64,000 bases of DNA from Planctomycetota bacterium. GTDB taxonomy: Bacteria > Planctomycetota > Phycisphaerae > Sedimentisphaerales > Anaerohalosphaeraceae. This document shows positions 9,566-17,256 of this stretch, piece after piece. The position numbers and the translations under genes were made by a program. Within the stretch, counting starts at the first letter, position 1, and each line of letters begins with the position of its first letter. The notes under the pieces are model-generated. The model was not told the origin of the DNA. It saw only the letters and a list, made by a program, of their open reading frames with translations, and searched no databases. The DNA is taken from NCBI GenBank assembly GCA_029552545.1, contig JAKPDO010000028.1, forward strand, positions 62,001 to 126,000. Reading direction: 5' to 3'.

Positions 9566-9594
9566 TTTACAGTCAAGAAAGAATTTGTTAATCT
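9566..9594 (+). promoter_or_regulatory. predicted promoter for rpmA
   Basis: TTTACA at 9566-9571 and TAATCT at 9589-9594 are spaced by 17 bases. The predicted start near 9601 leaves a 46-base leader before the rpmA ATG. Confidence 0.45.
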
Positions 9595-9646
9595 TACTGG
9601 TCTTTGAGGAAATTGAAAACGGATAAGTCAGTGAACGAGGTTGGTT

Positions 9647-9886
9647 ATGGCACATAAAAAGGGACAAGGTTCAACAAGAAACGGTCGAGACAGCAACCCG
9701 AAGTTTTTGGGCGTTAAGCGTTTCGGCGGGCAGACCATTTCGGCCGGCGGAATTATTGTCCGTCAGCGGGGCACTCAGTTCTTCCCGGGCTTTAATGTCG
9801 GGATGGGACGGGATCATACCCTGTTTGCCAAGTGCGACGGCGTGGTGCAGTTCCGCGGACGCAAGGTGGACGTGGTGGCCAATTAA
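9647..9886 (+). CDS. rpmA: 50S ribosomal protein L27
   Basis: 79 residues starting [16 protein letters not shown], the standard N-terminus of bL27, which reaches the peptidyl-transferase centre. The core [20 protein letters not shown] and the ending FRGRKVDVV match the family at full length. The ATG at 9647 is preferred over 9641 because the universal N-terminus is MAHKK. The usual partner rplU (L21) is not upstream; instead the gene stands alone between a promoter and an intrinsic terminator. Confidence 0.97.
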   Translation: MAHKKGQGSTRNGRDSNPKFLGVKRFGGQTISAGGIIVRQRGTQFFPGFNVGMGRDHTLFAKCDGVVQFRGRKVDVVAN

Positions 9887-9911
9887 GTGAATGCGGGTGT
9901 ATTTGTTTTTC

Positions 9912-9940
9912 AAAAGCCGTTCGAAAGGACGGCTTTTTTT
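9912..9940 (+). terminator. intrinsic terminator after rpmA
   Basis: AAAAGCCGT (9912-9920) pairs with ACGGCTTTT (9929-9937) around an 8-base loop and is followed by a run of T residues to 9940. It closes the single-gene rpmA transcript. Confidence 0.85.
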
Positions 9941-9966
9941 ATGTTCACACACCGGAGACAGACGGA

Positions 9967-10641
9967 ATGGCAAACGGAAAAGACGGTCTTCCTTATGGGG
10001 TTATTTTTGATATGGACGGCGTGCTGGTGGACTCCGAGGAGTTTTTGGCAAAAGCCGCCTGTCAGATGTTTGCCGAATATGGCTTGGCGGTCAGGCCGGA
10101 GGATTTTGTGCCGTTTATCGGCACAGGCGAAACACGCTATCTGGGCGGGGTGGCGGAAAAGTACGGTCTTGCCATCGATTTGAACCGGGCCAAGGAACGC
10201 ACTTATGATATTTATCTTCAGATTATCCGCGGGGCACTGAGGCCTTTGCCCGGTGTGCATTCGTTTATCGAGCGATGCCGAACCCTGAACAAAAAGATTG
10301 CAGTGGCCTCCAGCGCAGACCGCCGAAAAGTCGAGGGCAATCTTCGTGAGATTGGTTTGGGTTTTGACTCTTTTGATGCGGTTGTTACCGGAGAAGATGC
10401 AGCCCGCAAGAAGCCGGCGCCGGATTTGTTCCTGACCGCGGCGGCTCGGCTGAAGCTGCCTCCGCAGAGCTGTCTGGTGATTGAAGATGCCGTCAGCGGC
10501 CTTCAGGCCGCCAAGGCAGCCCAAATGCGCTGTCTGGCTTTAACCACTTCGTTTCCAAAAGAAGCGCTGGCGGAAGCGGATTTCATCGCGGCGGATTTGT
10601 CAAAAGCGACAGAGGACGTCCTGCACTGGAAGGAAAATTGA
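9967..10641 (+). CDS. HAD-superfamily phosphatase/phosphomutase (beta-phosphoglucomutase-like)
   Basis: 224 residues from ATG 9967. The nucleophile and acid are D15 and D17 in FDMDGVLVDSEE, the helical cap follows at about residues 30-90, motif II is VASSADRRK, motif III is KKPAPDLF and motif IV is VIEDAVSGLQAAKAA. This is the subfamily I pattern shared by beta-phosphoglucomutase, phosphoglycolate phosphatase and small sugar-phosphate phosphatases; the substrate cannot be told. The gene starts 27 bases after the rpmA terminator and ends two bases before the convergent tRNA-Leu. Confidence 0.85.
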   Translation: MANGKDGLPYGVIFDMDGVLVDSEEFLAKAACQMFAEYGLAVRPEDFVPFIGTGETRYLGGVAEKYGLAIDLNRAKERTYDIYLQIIRGALRPLPGVHSFIERCRTLNKKIAVASSADRRKVEGNLREIGLGFDSFDAVVTGEDAARKKPAPDLFLTAAARLKLPPQSCLVIEDAVSGLQAAKAAQMRCLALTTSFPKEALAEADFIAADLSKATEDVLHWKEN

Positions 10642-10642
10642 C

Positions 10643-10727
10643 TGCCGGAGGTGGGAGTCGAACCCACACCCGGGGTGAACCGGAAAGGATTTTGAATCCT
10701 TCGCGTCTGCCATTCCGCCACTCCGGC
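10643..10727 (-). tRNA. tRNA-Leu (anticodon CAA)
   Basis: An 85-base class II tRNA on the minus strand with acceptor GCCGGAG/CTCCGGC, discriminator A, anticodon stem AAGGA/TCCTT around loop TTCAAAA, a long variable arm and the T-loop GTTCGACTC. The anticodon reads CAA. No CCA is encoded. Confidence 0.95.
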
Positions 10728-10787
10728 ATGAAAACGGTACCAGCATAGGACCGGCGGCCGGATTCGTCAAGGGAATTTCCTGTTTGT

Positions 10788-11909
10788 TCAGGCGGAAGGA
10801 TTGTTCGGCTCATCGAGGAAGACGATGTCCTCCGGCACGACGGCAACATCTCGGTGATTGGGGCCGAGAATTTGGCGGATTTGGCTGGAGTGTTTGCCGG
10901 CGACCTGGCGAAGTTCGGCGGAGTTGAGACTGGTGACGGCCTTGGCCTGCTGATTAATCATCACCACGGCCCCGGCGCTGAAGGTGCCTTCGATACCGGT
11001 AATGCCTTTGGGGAGGAGACTTTTGTTCTGCCGAAGAGCGGCCATTGCGCCGGCATCGACGTAGATAGTCCCTTCCGGCCGGCTGTGAAGAATCCAGCGT
11101 TTTCGGTTGGGCAGTTTGGCGGATTTGGGCAGAAACAGGGTGCCGATTTCTTCGCCGTTGAGAATCCGGCACAGGACGTCCTGTTCGCGTCCGTGGGCCA
11201 GAATCACGCGGCAGCCCGCTGTAAAGGCGATGCGGACGGCTTCGATTTTGGTTTTCATTCCGCCGGTGGAATAGGCCGAGCCCTTTTTGCCCGCGGCCCG
11301 CCGGATGTCTTCGGTGATTTCCTCCACGAGGCGGATGGGTTTGGCGTCCGGATACTCTCTGGGGTTTTTGTCGTAAAGGGCGTCGATGTCCGTCAGCAGA
11401 ATCAGCAGGTCGGCGTCAATCTTGCTGGCGACCAGAGCACTGAGCCGGTCGTTGTCGCCGAAGGCCGTACCGATTTCTTCGGTGGAGACGCTGTCGTTTT
11501 CATTGAGAATCGGCACAACGCTAAGATTCAGGAGGGTTTCGATGGCGTTGCGGAGGTTCAGATAGCTTTTTCGTTTGCTGAGGACCTCGGCTGTCAGCAG
11601 CACCTGAGAGACGCTCAGCCCTTCTTCCTGAAAGGCCTTGTGGTATTCGTGCATCAGCAGGGGCTGGCCGACCGCCGCACAGGCCTGGCGAAGCGGCAGT
11701 TCCGTGATGGGACCCTTGAGTTTTAAAGCACCGGCTCCCATCCCGATAGCACCGCTGGTAACCAGCAGAACCTGGCGTTCCTGACGGTGCAGCTGAGCAA
11801 TCTGGCGGGCGACGCTTCGGACATAGGAAGTGTCGATGCCGCCGTCACGGCTGAGCGTCGCCGTACCGATTTTCACGACCATTCGTTTGACGGAAGCTAA
11901 ATCGCGCAT
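10788..11909 (-). CDS. proB: glutamate 5-kinase
   Basis: 373 residues from ATG 11909. The amino-acid kinase domain begins MVVKIGTATLSRDGG and holds TSGAIGMGAGALK, LNENDSVS, FGDNDRLSALVA and GGMKTKIEA. Residues after about 270 form a PUA domain (RKRWILHSRPEGTIYVDAGA). It phosphorylates glutamate in the first step of proline synthesis. The start sits 2 bases after the proA stop, and upstream in-frame codons overlap proA and were rejected. The order proA then proB is the reverse of the common proBA. Confidence 0.95.
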   Translation of the reverse strand: MRDLASVKRMVVKIGTATLSRDGGIDTSYVRSVARQIAQLHRQERQVLLVTSGAIGMGAGALKLKGPITELPLRQACAAVGQPLLMHEYHKAFQEEGLSVSQVLLTAEVLSKRKSYLNLRNAIETLLNLSVVPILNENDSVSTEEIGTAFGDNDRLSALVASKIDADLLILLTDIDALYDKNPREYPDAKPIRLVEEITEDIRRAAGKKGSAYSTGGMKTKIEAVRIAFTAGCRVILAHGREQDVLCRILNGEEIGTLFLPKSAKLPNRKRWILHSRPEGTIYVDAGAMAALRQNKSLLPKGITGIEGTFSAGAVVMINQQAKAVTSLNSAELRQVAGKHSSQIRQILGPNHRDVAVVPEDIVFLDEPNNPSA

Positions 11910-11911
11910 AC

Positions 11912-13207
11912 CTACGAATTCCACCGTTTGGAAAGGGGTCTGTGTGTAAACTGTTTTTGTCCCGAGCAGTATTCGGCGACCGTGTGGCCTTTGCCGACCA
12001 GCCGCCATTTGTAAATCAGCAGGCCCTCCAGTCCCACCGGCCCTCGGGCATGGATTTTGTTGGTGCTGATGCCGACCTCCGCTCCCAGACCATATCGGTA
12101 GCCGTCGGAAAAGCGGGTGCTGCAGTTCCAGAATACGTCCGCTGAATCAACGCGGTCAAGGAAGTACAGAGCGGCCCGGCGGTTCTCGGTGACGATTGCG
12201 TCGGTGTGGCCGGACCCGTAGGTGTTGATGTGCCGGACGGCTTCTTCGAGGCTGTCCACGACTCGGATGGAAAGAATCAAATCCAGGTATTCGGTTTTCC
12301 AGTCTTCTTCGGAGGCCGGAAGGACATCGATAAATCGGCGGGTTTTTTCGCAGCCGCGCAGCTGGACGTTTTTTTCTTCGAGGGCTGTTTTGACGGCCGG
12401 CAGGAAACGCTCGGCAATCTCTGCGTGGACCAGCAGCGCTTCGGCGGCGTTGCAGACGGCCGGATACTGACATTTGGAATCGACGGTGATTCGAACCGCC
12501 ATCTCGAGGTCGGCGTCTTTGTCCACATAGACGTGGCAGATGCCGTCGGCGTGTCCGAGAACAGGGATGTTGGTGTTGTTCATGATATGTCGGACGAACT
12601 CATTGCTGCCCCGGGGGATAATCAGGTCGATAGAATCGTCCAGTTTCAGCATCGAGGCGACGTCGGCCCGGGTTTCCAGCAGGGCCAGCCAGCCGTCGGG
12701 CAGTCCGGCCTGAAGGGAGGCCTTCAGAATGACCTCGGCCAGAACCCGATTGGTTTCGGCGGCCTCTGAACCGCCTTTGAGCAGCACGGCATTGCCGCTT
12801 TTCAGACAGAGCGTGGAAATCTGCACGAGGGCATCCGGTCTGGATTCAAAAATAACGCCGATGACGCCGATCGGGCAGGTCACCTTGTACAGTTCCAGTC
12901 CCTTGTCCAGTTCCGTTGCACTCAGGGTCGCTCCGACCGGGTCCGGCAGGGCGATTAAACTATCGATGCCTTTGCAGACATCCTCAATTTTCTTTTGGTC
13001 GAATTTGAGGCGTTTCAGGAGCGGGGCGGCCAGCTTTTCCTGTTCCGCCTTGCGGAGGTCCTGTTGATTGGCGGCGATGATTTTTTCAGCATGGGCCTGC
13101 AGGGCGTTTCGGATGCAGGCCAGGGCATGGTTTTTCTCTGCCGAAGACAGAGACGAAAGCACCAAAGAGGATTCCTGGGCTTTCAAAGCAAGATTTTCAA
13201 TGGTCAT
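11912..13207 (-). CDS. proA: gamma-glutamyl phosphate reductase
   Basis: 431 residues of the aldehyde-dehydrogenase fold. Visible features are the substrate loop PIGVIGVIFESRPDALVQI, the segment NAVLLKGGSEAAETN, the catalytic cysteine in QYPAVCNAAEALLVH, and the C-terminal RGPVGLEGLLIYKWRL. It reduces gamma-glutamyl phosphate to the semialdehyde for proline synthesis with the adjacent kinase. It is the first gene of the proA-proB unit. Confidence 0.95.
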   Translation of the reverse strand: MTIENLALKAQESSLVLSSLSSAEKNHALACIRNALQAHAEKIIAANQQDLRKAEQEKLAAPLLKRLKFDQKKIEDVCKGIDSLIALPDPVGATLSATELDKGLELYKVTCPIGVIGVIFESRPDALVQISTLCLKSGNAVLLKGGSEAAETNRVLAEVILKASLQAGLPDGWLALLETRADVASMLKLDDSIDLIIPRGSNEFVRHIMNNTNIPVLGHADGICHVYVDKDADLEMAVRITVDSKCQYPAVCNAAEALLVHAEIAERFLPAVKTALEEKNVQLRGCEKTRRFIDVLPASEEDWKTEYLDLILSIRVVDSLEEAVRHINTYGSGHTDAIVTENRRAALYFLDRVDSADVFWNCSTRFSDGYRYGLGAEVGISTNKIHARGPVGLEGLLIYKWRLVGKGHTVAEYCSGQKQFTHRPLSKRWNS

Positions 13208-13544
13208 TGTCTATCCCGAAAATCCCTAAGTAACGACAATCCAGTATTTTATCAGTCATTAACATATATCTTTTTTTTCTTTGAAAATACAGAGGAAAAT
13301 GACAAAAAACTTACATCTAAATATATACAGGATATACAGGTTATGTCTTATAATGTTACCTTATTCCGAATAGATAATCATAGTTGTTTTTAACGGATGC
13401 ACAAAGTTTATCGGCCTTAGCACACGGCTGGTAAGCCGCTTCCTTTTTTTAATCCATTCCTTTTGGAATCTTTTTGGAATCTTTGCTTAAGACCTGCTCG
13501 GTTCAAGACGATTTGTCGCCGGAAAGATTTTTCGGAGATACTAT
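13208..13544 (+). other. 337-base intergenic region between proA and the metalloprotease
   Basis: AT-rich divergent region that must hold the proA promoter (minus) and the promoter of the gene at 13545 (plus). A TATAAT lies at 13349-13354 and a short hairpin CGGCT-GGTA-AGCCG (13425-13438) followed within five bases by seven T residues ends near 13447, so a plus-strand RNA of about 85 bases is possible but no -35 match is convincing. No ORF of note. A GGAG ribosome site precedes the ATG at 13545. Confidence 0.4.
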
Positions 13545-14318
13545 ATGAACCAACTGAAATGGGCAGTCTTTTTACTCGGATTTTTCGGGGGAATTTCATT
13601 TGGGGGGATTGCGGTTCTGGATGTTCAAAAAGATGAAGCGTTTTTGAAGAATATGCGGATGAGCGGTCTGCTTGTTTCAAGCGGATATACCTACTCTTTT
13701 ATTAGAGGTTCGAGGTATATTACCGACGGCAGCGATTATCAGGCCGTACAAAATGCCTTTCAGAAATGGACTTCCGCAAATTCGTACCTTTGGGCAGTGG
13801 AAGTGCCGTCAAAAGGGAATTTTACGCCCGGCCGCCGGAATGGTCGGAATGAAATTGCCTGGATAAGTCCGACGGAGAAAGAGTCGAACCCATGGAAAAA
13901 TGTCCTGAACCTGCCGGATACGATTCTGGCGGTTGTAAAGGTCTGGGTGGAGTCGGCAACCAATCGTGTGATTGAGAGGGATTTGTATTTTAATGATGTG
14001 ACTGTGTCCTGGAGGACGGGCAGTGATGGGGACGAAGGAGGGTTTTGGGTGGAGCGGGTGGCCTTGCATGAGATCGGCCATTTGTTCGGCCTGAGGGATG
14101 TGTACAATCCGGGCCAGAAGGGATGGGAGGGGTGGATGGGGGAAGGGAATGAGCTTTTGACTATGTACGGCTATTCCTCCCGATGGGATGAAACGGCGGC
14201 GGTGCACCCTGTCGAGTCGGCGGCGCTGGCGTTTGTCTATTTTTCCGTTCCTGAGCCGCGTTCAATGCCCGTCTTTGCCCTGGCCGCTGCGATGTTTTTT
14301 ATTCCCCGCAGACGCTGA
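13545..14318 (+). CDS. secreted matrixin-like zinc metalloprotease with PEP-CTERM tail
   Basis: 257 residues. A signal peptide covers about residues 1-24 (MNQLKWAVFLLGFFGGISFG). The zinc site HEIGHLFGLRD at 175-185 follows the HExxHxxGxxD/H pattern of matrixins and related metzincins. The C-terminus has the three parts of a PEP-CTERM sorting tag: VPEP at 235-238, a hydrophobic helix (about 241-253) and a final basic RRR. It is therefore predicted to be exported and cleaved or anchored by an exosortase-like system not present in this window. A zinc-site Met-turn (LLTMYGY) is visible near 205. Monocistronic, flanked by tRNA-Gly. Confidence 0.75.
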   Translation: MNQLKWAVFLLGFFGGISFGGIAVLDVQKDEAFLKNMRMSGLLVSSGYTYSFIRGSRYITDGSDYQAVQNAFQKWTSANSYLWAVEVPSKGNFTPGRRNGRNEIAWISPTEKESNPWKNVLNLPDTILAVVKVWVESATNRVIERDLYFNDVTVSWRTGSDGDEGGFWVERVALHEIGHLFGLRDVYNPGQKGWEGWMGEGNELLTMYGYSSRWDETAAVHPVESAALAFVYFSVPEPRSMPVFALAAAMFFIPRRR

Positions 14319-14385
14319 AAAGCTTTTTGGATTGGATACTTGACAAAAGAGGGGCGGTTTCGTACTCTTTGGGGCAGTTGTTTTC

Positions 14386-14456
14386 GCGGGCGTAGCTTAA
14401 TGGTAAAGCCCCAGCCTTCCAAGCTGGTTATGTCGGTTCGATTCCGATCGCCCGCT
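14386..14456 (+). tRNA. tRNA-Gly (anticodon TCC)
   Basis: A 71-base cloverleaf with acceptor GCGGGCG/CGCCCGC, anticodon stem CCAGC/GCTGG around CTTCCAA, T-loop GTTCGATTC and discriminator T. The 3' end abuts an 870-base stretch of gene debris, the usual setting of an integration site, although no second copy of the tRNA 3' end was found downstream. Confidence 0.95.
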
Positions 14457-14475
14457 TAACAAGTAAATAAAGGCA

Positions 14476-14503
14476 TTGACAAGACTTACAAATCTGCTAT
14501 ACT
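14476..14503 (+). promoter_or_regulatory. strong predicted promoter just after tRNA-Gly
   Basis: A perfect TTGACA (14476-14481) and TATACT (14498-14503) are 16 bases apart, pointing into the debris region. A GGGGAGG ribosome site follows at about 14550-14556, but the only reading frame behind it (18 codons from GTG 14557) stops quickly, so the gene this promoter once served seems to be lost. Confidence 0.55.
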
Positions 14504-14519
14504 GGAAGTTAGCAACGAT

Positions 14520-14543
14520 CCAGTGTAATTTCCAGTGTAGTTT
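14520..14543 (+). repeat. tandem pair of 12-base direct repeats
   Basis: CCAGTGTAATTT (14520-14531) is followed immediately by CCAGTGTAGTTT (14532-14543), identical at 11 of 12 positions. They begin about 10 bases after the predicted start of the promoter at 14476-14503, a position fit for a repressor or recombinase-accessory site. Confidence 0.6.
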
Positions 14544-14654
14544 ACGGCAGGGGAGGTGAACAAAATACCGTTTGTATTCTACCGTCTGTTTTGGAATGTC
14601 TCTGCTTTTTAGTGTCCGGTCGTCAAACCCGGCCGCTAAGGCCGTCCCGGCCAG

Positions 14655-14885
14655 CTAAATCACCGCCCAGCGGCTGGCAACCCGCATCCAAAACTCCCGA
14701 TGAACCGCTCCCTCCAGACCGCCGGAGAAGGCCTTGACCATCGCCCGGCTGTTCGACAGGGTCCAGTCAGGCCCTAAAAACGTCAGCTGCAAGAGGTTAC
14801 GAACCGTTGGGGAAATCCCCAGCCGGTCATAATGCAGCCCGCCGAAGTCATTGTTCACCAGCTCCGCCGCTGCCCGGTAAACAGA
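14655..14885 (-). pseudogene. fragment of a phage/mobile-element polyvalent-type protein
   Basis: The minus frame reads YRAAAELV then NNDFGGLHYDRLG, NLLQLTFLGPDWTLSNSR and a short tail before a stop. The pattern N-D-x-FGG...PDWT-x-SN-x-R is one I associate with very large proteins of phages and conjugative elements; the exact domain number is not claimed. Only about 75 residues remain, there is no proper start (a GTG at 14858 lies inside the conserved part), and the frame runs open upstream into unrelated sequence. It looks like the relic of an integrated element next to tRNA-Gly. Opposite in direction to the Cas3 relic beside it. Confidence 0.5.
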
Positions 14886-14904
14886 TTTTTCTGAATGTTT
14901 AGAA

Positions 14905-15225
14905 GTGCATGAACCTTCTATCCTTACGGAACGATTAACGAAATCCCTGCCGTATCAATTTGGATGCCCAGATTCCCTTTTTGAACAGCACAAACCGAGA
15001 CTTCCGTTTTCACCGAATCGGGGATGGTTTTGTTTTGAAGTGAGTTTTTTTATCCGGATGCTTTTTTCCTGTCTGGTGGATGCCGATTTTCTGGACACGG
15101 AAAGACATATGACGCCCGAAAAGGCCGTCTGTCGGGCGGAACCGTAGTTAACTGAGCTCTATGCAAAACTGGAAAAGCATCTGTGTTCTATGCAAACTCA
15201 GGTCCAAAAAACGTGTATGGAAGAA
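14905..15225 (+). pseudogene. cas3: Cas3 fragment (C-terminal part of the HD nuclease domain)
   Basis: The frame contains SILTERLTK, then [20 protein letters not shown] (15046-15105), the signature helix of the Cas3 HD domain in type I (particularly I-C) CRISPR systems. After HMTPEKA there is an in-frame TAG at 15145-15147, and the same frame goes on with LTELYAKLEKHLCSMQ, which also fits Cas3. The metal-binding HD and GHH motifs and the whole helicase are missing. No repeat array or other cas gene lies nearby. It is a decayed remnant, not a working gene; the boundary at 15225 is approximate. Confidence 0.65.
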
Positions 15226-15324
15226 GCAAATCTATTAGAAGAAGAGACGCCCGCTTCAGGTGTTGGATGGATAAAGCCCCTCGTATTCCTCCCATGGGGA
15301 TTCACTGTCTTACCGAGCGAAAGG

Positions 15325-16167
15325 TTAATAGCCGATAACGGCAATCCCTAATTGGTCGGCCAGAGCGAGGGTTTCGGGTTTATCCAGAATGAGTACTTTT
15401 CCCTTTTCGACAACGAGGCAGGCGGCTCGATTTCGATGGAGGGCCTCGATGGTGTCTTTGCCGACGCAGGGGACGTCAAACCGCATATCCTGCTGGGGTT
15501 TGGCGGCTTTCAGGAGGGTCCAGCCGCCTTTTTTGCACAATTGTCCGGCCCGCTCAATCATGGCCGCGGTTCCTTCAATGGCCTCGACAGCGATGATTTC
15601 CCGTTCGCGGACGGCGATAGCCTGGCCGATATCGAGACGTCCAAGTTCTTTGACCAGCGGCCAGCCGAATTGGACGTCCTCCCAGACGGAATCGGACGGT
15701 CGGCAGCGGGTCATTAATCCTTCCGAAGCCATATGTTCCTGACAGTACATAGTCGAATCCTCCAGAATGATTCCGGCCGAGGCGAATTCGTCGGCGATGG
15801 CCTGCAGAACGGTATCGTTTCGTTTGTCTTTGCCCCGCAGCCGGACATACCAGATGCGAAGAGCCCGCCAGTCAGGCAGATATTTCAGAATGCGGAACGG
15901 CGTGAAAATTTTGGCTTTTTCCACCCGGCCGACCATGATTGTTTGGCGGACGCCGTGTTTTCGGAGTTTTCGAAGCCATCCGCCCGGACGCGCAATCGCC
16001 CCCCAAAAAAAGACATCCACATGATCGGCCAGCGAAGGGTCTGCGTTGTCCGCCAGGCCTGCACAGACGACTTTTCGTCCGGCTTTACGGGCGCCGTCAG
16101 CAACCAAAAAGGGGAAGCGTCCCTGGCCGGCAATGAGACCTAATGGTTCAGGGGGTTGTCTGTCCAT
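15325..16167 (-). CDS. lpxI: UDP-2,3-diacylglucosamine pyrophosphatase, LpxI type
   Basis: 280 residues matching LpxI in length and layout: GLIAGQGRFPFLVA at the N-terminus, a MVGRVEKAKIF segment near 77, a KRNDTVLQAIADEF stretch near 115, and a C-terminal half with EAIEGTAAMIERAG, KAAKPQQDMRFDVPCVGKDT and ADQLGIAVIGY. LpxI hydrolyses UDP-diacylglucosamine to lipid X and UMP in lipid A synthesis and is a non-homologous replacement for LpxH. It overlaps lpxD by 20 bases and is the last gene of the minus-strand series. Confidence 0.92.
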   Translation of the reverse strand: MDRQPPEPLGLIAGQGRFPFLVADGARKAGRKVVCAGLADNADPSLADHVDVFFWGAIARPGGWLRKLRKHGVRQTIMVGRVEKAKIFTPFRILKYLPDWRALRIWYVRLRGKDKRNDTVLQAIADEFASAGIILEDSTMYCQEHMASEGLMTRCRPSDSVWEDVQFGWPLVKELGRLDIGQAIAVREREIIAVEAIEGTAAMIERAGQLCKKGGWTLLKAAKPQQDMRFDVPCVGKDTIEALHRNRAACLVVEKGKVLILDKPETLALADQLGIAVIGY

Positions 16168-17191
16168 TTTCTTTTGATAGGTCGTCCAAACGGCGCTCGA
16201 GTTCCTTCAGTTTCTTGCGCATCTCCGGCAGAAACTCAATAAGGGCGTAGGCCCGTTTTGCCTTGTTGACATCGATAGCCGGTGTGCCCCCGACGGTTGC
16301 CTCATCCGGCACATCATTAATAACACCGGCCTTGGCGGCGATTTTAACCATATTGCCGACCCGAATATGGCCGACTACGCCGACTTGACCACCCATTACG
16401 ACGTGGTGGCCGATAACGGCCGAACCGGCGATACCCACTTGCGGCACCAGCAGGCAGCAGGGGCCGATTTTGGTACCGTGGCCGATGGCGACGAGGTCGC
16501 CGATTTTGCTGCCTTTGCCGATGACGGTGTTGTCCAGCGTGCCCCGCTCGATGGCACATCCGGCGCCGATTTCCACATCATCTTCCAGAATGACCCGACC
16601 GATTTGCGGGATTTTATGATGCTGGCCCTTATGGGTTGCAAAACCGAAGCCGTCCTGACCAATAGACGCATTGGACTGAACGATGACCCGATTTCCGATG
16701 ATGGTGCCGTCATAGATAACGGCGTTCGGGTAAAAGATGCAGTCATCGCCGATTTGGACCTTTGGGCCGACAAAGACGCCGGGGTAAAAATAACAGTTTT
16801 TTCCTATTTTCACGTGTTCACTGATTGTCACGCCTTGGCTGACTTGACAATCAGGGCCGAGCTGGGCTGTTTGGGCAATATGGGCGGCAGGGCTAATCCC
16901 GACTTTCGGATGCTCACGATGTCCGTGGAGCAGCACCACAATCTGCATAAAAGCATAATAAGGGTCCTCGACAATCAGCTGAGCGGCGGTGCACTCCATC
17001 TCCTTTTGAACAATGACGGCGCTGGCCTTGGTTTTTTTGACCAGCGGTTCATATTTCGGATTACTCAAAAAAGTAATCTCGCCGCAGCCGGCTTTGTCGA
17101 GCGTCGAGGCCTCTCGAATTAAAATATTTGGGTCACCGACCAGCCGGCCGCCTACGTGTTCGGCTAATTCCTGGAGTGTTTTTGTCTTCAT
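16148..17191 (-). CDS. lpxD: UDP-3-O-acylglucosamine N-acyltransferase
   Basis: 347 residues. The N-terminal uridine-binding domain ends near residue 100 (ADQLIVEDPYYAFM-like region), followed by a long left-handed beta helix of hexapeptide repeats (GKNCYFYPGVFVGPKVQIG) and a C-terminal helical extension. The catalytic His lies in the AIGHGTKIG/VIGHHVVMGG region. It adds the second acyl chain in lipid A synthesis, showing an outer membrane with lipid A-like lipids. It is coupled to lpxI by overlap and lies 65 bases after a heptosyltransferase-like gene. Confidence 0.95.
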   Translation of the reverse strand: MKTKTLQELAEHVGGRLVGDPNILIREASTLDKAGCGEITFLSNPKYEPLVKKTKASAVIVQKEMECTAAQLIVEDPYYAFMQIVVLLHGHREHPKVGISPAAHIAQTAQLGPDCQVSQGVTISEHVKIGKNCYFYPGVFVGPKVQIGDDCIFYPNAVIYDGTIIGNRVIVQSNASIGQDGFGFATHKGQHHKIPQIGRVILEDDVEIGAGCAIERGTLDNTVIGKGSKIGDLVAIGHGTKIGPCCLLVPQVGIAGSAVIGHHVVMGGQVGVVGHIRVGNMVKIAAKAGVINDVPDEATVGGTPAIDVNKAKRAYALIEFLPEMRKKLKELERRLDDLSKENGQTTP

Positions 17192-17256
17192 ATCATTCTC
17201 ATTTCTTGTTCTTTCAAGTGTTGTGCCATTATAGGCAAAGAATTCTTGACGTCAAA

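Noticed and set aside
9512-9667. N-terminal extension of the radical SAM protein to 9667
   Set aside because: It would run through the rpmA promoter and start; the family begins at the KILLVNPP strand.
14386-15324. Attachment-site duplication of the tRNA-Gly 3' end
   Set aside because: I looked for a second copy of the last 15-20 tRNA bases downstream and saw none, so no att pair is claimed.
14460-15324. CRISPR array associated with the Cas3 relic
   Set aside because: No regularly spaced repeats of 25-40 bases are present.
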